Source: CAJPQU01 sp052170475
Lineage (GTDB): Bacteria > Bacillota > Negativicutes > Selenomonadales > Selenomonadaceae
Length of the DNA: 64,000 nt
Assembly (NCBI GenBank): GCA_052170475.1
Contig: JBQNAL010000009.1
Location: 1-64,000, forward strand
Reading direction: 5' to 3'
The position numbers were made by a program, and so were the translations under genes. This document shows positions 59,720 to 64,000 of this stretch, in pieces (within the stretch, counting starts at the first letter, position 1; each line of letters begins with the position of its first letter). The notes under the pieces are model-generated. The model was given only the letters and a program-made list of their open reading frames with translations, had not been told where the DNA came from and made no database searches.

Positions 59720-60890
59720 TAGGATGGGAGAAATTCCTTACGGTACGCGGGATTTTCTGCCGTTGGAGGCGGCGGAGAAACGAGCCGTAGAGACATCATT
59801 GACGTCGCTCTTTACGTCTTGGGGATACGATGGGATCGAAACGCCGGTGATGGAGTTTCTTTCGACGCTGACCGTCGGGAATGGACAGCGCATTGAGCCG
59901 CGCATGTTCAAATTTTTTGACCGAGACAATCGGACGATAGCGCTGCGCCATGAGATGACGACGCCCATCGCTCGGGTCGTGGCCAGTCGGATGAAGGACG
60001 TGCCGCGGCCGCTCAAGATTTCCTACGTTGGCCGTGTGTACCGTTATGAGGAGACGCAGCGGGGGCGCCGGTGCGAGTTCACCCAAGCGGGGGTGGAATT
60101 TATGGGCAGCGATGCCCCGGCGGCTGATGCCGAGGTGTTGGCGCTGGCGGTGGAAAGTTTGCGGCAGACCGGATTGAGAGCGTTTCGGATCTCCTTGGGA
60201 CAGGCCGCTTTTATCCACGGGCTCATGCGCGGCTTCGCGCTGACGGAGGAAGAAGAACGGCGTGCCAAGAATTTTTTGGAGAAGCGGGATTTGGTCGGTT
60301 GGCGAACCTTTTTGGACGGAACGGCGCTGCCGCCCGGGGAGAAGAAAATTTTAGAAAAACTGCCGCTCCTCCACGGCGGGCGGGAAATTTTGGACGAGGC
60401 GCGGGACATGGCCGTCAATGAGGAGAGTGTACGCGCCATCGACAATTTAGCGACCATTTATCGCCTCTTGGAATCTTATCAGGCGGCGGAAGCGGTGCAG
60501 TTTGATTTAGGTGTCATCCGCGATCTCGATTATTATACTGGCATGGTGTTTGAAGCGTATATGCCGGGGTTGGGATTTCCCCTGTGCGGCGGGGGGCGCT
60601 ATGATCGCCTGTTGGCGGATTTCGGCGCGGATTGTCCGGCTACCGGCTTCGCGCTGGGGGTGGAGCGGCTCCTCTTAGCCGTGGAGCAGGCGTGGCTATC
60701 GCGCTCCGCTTTGAAAAAAGAGGTTTACGTCGCTTACGCCCCCGGCTGCGAGGCGGCAGCCATTCGGGCGGCGCAGGAGGAACGGCGGGCGGGGCGGGTG
60801 ACGGAGCTTTCCCCGATGCCGCAAGAGGAGCAGGCGGCGAAGGAAAGCCAGAAAAGTAAAGGCTATGCGGCGCTTCGCTACCTCAAGTGA
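59709..60890 (+). CDS. hisZ: ATP phosphoribosyltransferase regulatory subunit
   Basis: A 393-aa HisRS-like protein without tRNA-charging function that activates and confers histidine inhibition on short-form HisG. Motifs: GTRDFLPLEA, EPRMFKFFDR, LRHEMTTPIARVVASR, YVGRVYRYEETQRGRRCEFTQAG, GGGRYDRLLADFG, GFALGVERLLLA. It lacks the HisRS anticodon-binding domain. ATG 59709 has AAGGAG upstream. Presence of hisG short form two genes later confirms the role. Confidence 0.93.
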   Translation: MANDRMGEIPYGTRDFLPLEAAEKRAVETSLTSLFTSWGYDGIETPVMEFLSTLTVGNGQRIEPRMFKFFDRDNRTIALRHEMTTPIARVVASRMKDVPRPLKISYVGRVYRYEETQRGRRCEFTQAGVEFMGSDAPAADAEVLALAVESLRQTGLRAFRISLGQAAFIHGLMRGFALTEEEERRAKNFLEKRDLVGWRTFLDGTALPPGEKKILEKLPLLHGGREILDEARDMAVNEESVRAIDNLATIYRLLESYQAAEAVQFDLGVIRDLDYYTGMVFEAYMPGLGFPLCGGGRYDRLLADFGADCPATGFALGVERLLLAVEQAWLSRSALKKEVYVAYAPGCEAAAIRAAQEERRAGRVTELSPMPQEEQAAKESQKSKGYAALRYLK

Positions 60891-61423
60891 TGATCCGGCG
60901 GATACGGCAGTTCTTTTGGGCGATCTTTGCCCGCCTTGACGGGGCGGATCATCGGTATGTCGCTCGGTGGCTGCCGGAAGCAGAATTGCAGCAGCTTTTT
61001 TACAGCATGGCGCTGCCGGATCAGTGCCATGCCCTTCGCACGGCACACACGGCGGAAAAACTGCTCGACGAGATGCCAGGAGAAGAAAAGGAGCGCGTAG
61101 CGCGGCGGCTTCTCCTTCGCTGCGCCCTCCTCCACGATGTGGGACGGGCGAAGGGAACGTTGGGGACGATGGGGAAGACGGCGGCGGTTCTCTTGCACCG
61201 ATTTTTCCCTCGATGGGCAAAAGCGCGGGGAAAAGCACCGGCGGACGGCAGACTTTCGGCGATGCTCCACGTTTATTTCCATCATCCCCAGATCGGCGCG
61301 GCACATCTTTGGCAATTAGGGTATGAGGCGGAAGCGGCGGTAGTGGCGCGGCACCATGCGCCGCCCGCCCCGGAGGATCCGGCGGAACTCGATCTTTTGC
61401 GCCGCGCCGATGCGTTGAATTAG
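60890..61423 (+). CDS. HD-domain phosphohydrolase-like protein within the his operon
   Basis: A 177-aa protein with an HD-type metal site: His in QCHALRTAHTAEKLL, HD in LRCALLHDVGRAKG, further His in YFHHPQIGAAHL and VARHHAP, and Asp in LLRRADALN. The N-terminal 40 residues (IRQFFWAIFARL) are hydrophobic-basic. The start ATG shares a base with the hisZ stop (TGATG), so it is coupled to hisZ. The substrate is unknown; nucleotide or phosphate-ester hydrolysis is the family norm. It is an unexpected member of a his operon. Confidence 0.8.
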   Translation: MIRRIRQFFWAIFARLDGADHRYVARWLPEAELQQLFYSMALPDQCHALRTAHTAEKLLDEMPGEEKERVARRLLLRCALLHDVGRAKGTLGTMGKTAAVLLHRFFPRWAKARGKAPADGRLSAMLHVYFHHPQIGAAHLWQLGYEAEAAVVARHHAPPAPEDPAELDLLRRADALN

Positions 61424-61484
61424 TGGTGCAGGGTCGGCAGACGGACAGCCTTTGGCAGATGGAGAGAGGAAGGAGCGCGATGGG

Positions 61485-62141
61485 ATGGAGATACAGGCGG
61501 CGGAATATTTGACGGTAGCCTTGCCCAAGGGAAAACTCTTCGCGCCTTCGGCGGCGCTTTTAGAGAAGGCGGGGCTATTCGCCGACGGTTTGGAGGAACA
61601 ATCCCGCAAGCTTGTCATTACGAATGAAGCCGATAAGGTGAAATTTATCATTGCCAAGACCGCCGACGTTCCCACCTATGTGGAATACGGCGCGGCGGAC
61701 ATCGGGATCATCGGTAAGGACGTGTTAGCGGAGGCGGGGCAGGATGTGTATGAACTTTTAGATTTGGGCTTTGGCCGCTGTCACTTGATGATGGCGGTGC
61801 TGCGCCATCAAAAGAGGCCACACCTGTCCGATTACGTTCATACTCGGGTGGCGACGAAGTTTCCCCGCTTGGCGGAGCAGTTTTTTACCCGTCAGGGGAT
61901 GCAGATGGAATATATCAAACTCAACGGCTCCATCGAGTTAGGCCCCATCGTCGGGCTTTCGGAGAGCATTGTCGATATTGTGGAAACGGGGACGACCCTG
62001 CGGGAGAACGATTTGGAGGAGATCGCGTCCATCATGCCGGTTACGGCTCGTCTCATTGCGAATCGGGTGAGCTTCCGGCTGAAATTTGACCGAATTCATC
62101 CGTTGACGGAAAGATTGCGGACGCTCTTGGAGAAAGGATAA
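61485..62141 (+). CDS. hisG: ATP phosphoribosyltransferase, short form
   Basis: A 218-aa catalytic subunit for the first step of histidine synthesis. LTVALPKGKLF opens the protein; DIGIIGKDVL and the PRPP loop EIVETGTTL-like DIVETGTTLREN follow. It lacks the C-terminal regulatory domain of long-form HisG, consistent with hisZ in the same operon. ATG 61485 is 9 nt from AAGGAG. Confidence 0.96.
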   Translation: MEIQAAEYLTVALPKGKLFAPSAALLEKAGLFADGLEEQSRKLVITNEADKVKFIIAKTADVPTYVEYGAADIGIIGKDVLAEAGQDVYELLDLGFGRCHLMMAVLRHQKRPHLSDYVHTRVATKFPRLAEQFFTRQGMQMEYIKLNGSIELGPIVGLSESIVDIVETGTTLRENDLEEIASIMPVTARLIANRVSFRLKFDRIHPLTERLRTLLEKG

Positions 62142-62146
62142 AACGT

Positions 62147-63490
62147 ATGCGAATTGTGGATGTGAAAGACGCGGGGGAAAAAGAGATCCGGCGGCTTCTC
62201 CAAAAGGCGGCCTTCGACGAAGTGGAACTTAGTCCGGCCATCCGGGAGGGGAATCGAAAACTTTTCGGTGCCGATCTCACCGCCAGCCAAGTGGCGGCCC
62301 GCATTGTCGAGGACGTGCGGCGCGAGGGAGACGCGGCGGTGATGAAGTACACGAAGCTCCTTGACCGAGTCGACTTCACGCCGGAGGAGTTTCTCGTGGG
62401 CGAAGAAGAGTTTAGGGCGGCGGAAAAAGCGGCGGATCCCAAAGTGGTGGAGTCGCTCTACAAGGCCATCGCCAACGTCCGCCGCTATCACGAGGAACAA
62501 AAGCCCCGTTCTTGGCTGACGAATCGGGAGAAGGGTTCCCTTTTAGGCCAGATGGTGACGCCGTTGGAGCGCGTGGGCATCTATGTGCCCGGGGGAACGG
62601 CGGCCTATCCTTCGTCGGTGGTCATGAATGCCGTGCCCGCCGCCGTGGCCGGGGTGGGGGAGATCGTCATGATGTGCCCGCCGCGGGAGGGGAAGCTGAA
62701 CCCTTACGTCCTCATCGCGGCGCGGGCGATCGGCGTCCGGCGGGTCTACAAGATCGGCGGGGCGCAGGCCATTGCGGCGCTGGCCTTTGGCACGGAAACC
62801 ATTCCCCGTGTAGACAAGATTACCGGGCCGGGCAATCTTTTTGTCACCTTGGCGAAAAAGGCGGTCTACGGCCATGTGGACATCGACATGCTGGCCGGCC
62901 CCAGTGAGATCCTCATCGTGGCCGATGAAACGGCTGATCCCGTCTACACGGCGGCGGATATGCTCAGTCAGGCGGAACATGATCCGTTGGCGTCCAGTAT
63001 CCTCATCACCACCAGCGCCTCTCTGGCGGCGGCGGTGGCGGCAGAGGTGGAAAAACAGCTGCAAACGCTGCCCAGAAAGGCGATTGCCGGCGCTTCCATA
63101 GAGACGAACGGGCTTATCGTGGTGGCGGAGAGCATGGCGCAAGCCATCGACTTTGCCAACGCTTCCGCCTCGGAACATTTGGAGCTCCTGACGGCGCGGC
63201 CCTTCGATCTTCTTCCTTCGATTCGCCACGCCGGGGCGGTTTTCTTGGGGGCGTATTCGCCGGAGCCTTTGGGGGATTACTTCGCCGGGCCGGATCATAT
63301 TTTGCCCACGGGGGGAACGGCGCGGTTTTATTCGGTGCTGAACGTGGAAACCTTCATGAAGCGCACCAGCTTTATTTCCTACACCCAGCCCGCCCTCGCC
63401 GACGTGGCCGAGGACATTGTGCGGCTGGCGACGACGGAAGGTTTGGAAGCCCATGCCAGAGCCATTCGCTTGAGAGGAGAGAGAGGGTAA
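62147..63490 (+). CDS. hisD: Histidinol dehydrogenase
   Basis: A 447-aa zinc enzyme catalysing the last two oxidations to histidine. Motifs: GIYVPGGTAAYPSSVVMNA, DKITGPGNLFVTLAKK, DMLAGPSEIL, and the Glu-His pair in ASASEHLELL. The 25-30 N-terminal residues extend slightly beyond typical enzymes. It overlaps hisC by one nucleotide (TAATG). Confidence 0.96.
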   Translation: MRIVDVKDAGEKEIRRLLQKAAFDEVELSPAIREGNRKLFGADLTASQVAARIVEDVRREGDAAVMKYTKLLDRVDFTPEEFLVGEEEFRAAEKAADPKVVESLYKAIANVRRYHEEQKPRSWLTNREKGSLLGQMVTPLERVGIYVPGGTAAYPSSVVMNAVPAAVAGVGEIVMMCPPREGKLNPYVLIAARAIGVRRVYKIGGAQAIAALAFGTETIPRVDKITGPGNLFVTLAKKAVYGHVDIDMLAGPSEILIVADETADPVYTAADMLSQAEHDPLASSILITTSASLAAAVAAEVEKQLQTLPRKAIAGASIETNGLIVVAESMAQAIDFANASASEHLELLTARPFDLLPSIRHAGAVFLGAYSPEPLGDYFAGPDHILPTGGTARFYSVLNVETFMKRTSFISYTQPALADVAEDIVRLATTEGLEAHARAIRLRGERG

Positions 63491-64000
63491 TGCTGCATTT
63501 TCGTGACGGGCTGGAGGACATGCCCTCCTATGACGTGACGGAACGCGATTGGAAGATCAAGGTCAACGCCAACGAATCGCCCCTCAATCTCCCGCCGCTC
63601 GTGGAAGAGCGGGTCATGGCGCGCCTTTCGGGGACGGCGTTCAATCGCTATCCCACGGAGGAAGCCGAGGCCCTGCAGGAAGCCATCGGGCGAAGCTGTG
63701 GGCTGACAAGAGAAAATGTCTGGCTGGGCAACGGTTCCAGCGAGATCATCGAGAAGCTGTTCTACGCGTTCGGCGGGACGGGTCATACGATCGTATATCC
63801 CGAACCCTCCTTTTCTATGTATAAGATTTACCTTCGGGCGGCGGGGGCGGCAGGGGTGCCGGTGGCACTCTCCGAGGACTATCGGCTGGACGGGGACGCC
63901 TTTATCCGAGCGGTGAAGGACAGCCGCGCCGATCTCGCTGTCCTCTGCAATCCCAATAATCCCACGGGCGGGGTTCTTTCCCTGACGGAAGTGGAGGAGA
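63490..64000 (+). CDS. hisC: Histidinol-phosphate aminotransferase (partial, cut by window end)
   Basis: The first 170 codons of a fold-type I PLP aminotransferase: VNANESPLNLPP, FNRYPTEEAEALQEAI, WLGNGSSEIIEKLFYAF, YPEPSFSMYKIY and LCNPNNPTGGVLS. These are HisC signatures. The PLP lysine would lie beyond the end of the window. The start ATG overlaps the hisD stop. Confidence 0.93.
   Translation, partial: MLHFRDGLEDMPSYDVTERDWKIKVNANESPLNLPPLVEERVMARLSGTAFNRYPTEEAEALQEAIGRSCGLTRENVWLGNGSSEIIEKLFYAFGGTGHTIVYPEPSFSMYKIYLRAAGAAGVPVALSEDYRLDGDAFIRAVKDSRADLAVLCNPNNPTGGVLSLTEVEE

Noticed and set aside
1..64000. tRNA, rRNA, CRISPR, toxin-antitoxin or prophage genes
   Set aside because: No cloverleaf, rRNA core, repeat-spacer array, integrase or phage structural gene could be recognised by eye in any gap.

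Overview
The window is a dense, GC-rich stretch of bacterial chromosome with about 60 protein genes, almost all on the + strand. Only four are on the - strand: a CBS-domain transporter-like protein, a carboxyltransferase, a class IV aminotransferase and bioB. I see no tRNA, rRNA, CRISPR array, prophage or transposase gene. Gene orders such as divIC-S1-tilS-hpt-ftsH, rbgA-rnhB-fliK-like-flhB-like-yraN, phoH-ybeY-era-recO and pyrBC-carAB-pyrKDFE are typical of Firmicutes. The T-box and PyrR-type leaders, strong Shine-Dalgarno sites and frequent GTG/TTG starts agree with that. High GC, an apparent decarboxylase-type carboxyltransferase and motility-linked genes (cheR, FliK-like, FlhB-like) would fit a Negativicutes (Selenomonas-like) organism, but the genus is inference.

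Region by region: 1-2.1 kb, thrS behind two tandem hairpins. 2.2-4.3 kb, a diacylglycerol glycosyltransferase-like protein and a triple zinc-ribbon protein. 4.4-9.3 kb, division, translation and proteostasis genes (divIC, S1, tilS, hpt, ftsH). 9.5-20 kb, rodZ, three radical SAM proteins, nrdR, pgeF, yggS, uppP and pth. 20-27.3 kb, cheR, a degenerate PaaK-like protein, ilvD, trmL, murB, a beta-CASP nuclease and an orphan 103-aa protein. 27.4-28.8 kb, the minus-strand CNNM/CBS protein. 29-34.1 kb, the rbgA-rnhB operon running to ubiX. 34.2-36.5 kb, the minus-strand carboxyltransferase and a D-amino-acid-aminotransferase homologue. 36.7-46.4 kb, a complete PyrR-type pyrimidine operon. 46.5-47.5 kb, bioB. 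47.7-50.9 kb, phoH-ybeY-era-recO. 51-55.4 kb, ilvC-leuC-leuD-leuB behind an isoleucine-type T-box. 55.5-59.1 kb, an HD-GYP regulator and rfbACB. 59.2-64 kb, a yerC-hisZ-HD-hisG-hisD-hisC operon cut by the window end.

Metabolically the window supplies de novo UMP synthesis in one attenuated transcript, much of branched-chain amino-acid synthesis (ilvD, ilvC, leuCDB), the start and end of histidine synthesis, dTDP-4-keto-6-deoxyhexose formation, and biotin synthase. No exotic defence or mobile system is visible.

The most unusual features are proteins that keep a family fold but have lost hallmark catalytic residues: the aminotransferase has His where the PLP lysine belongs; the HD-GYP receiver has Glu at the phospho-acceptor Asp position; the PaaK-like protein lacks both its ATP loop and its C-terminal lid. 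Also notable are a protein with three CxxC-x29-CxxC units of identical internal spacing, an NPTH-less stand-alone FlhB C-terminal domain, and direct-repeat or dyad operator candidates at the carboxyltransferase and bioB promoters.
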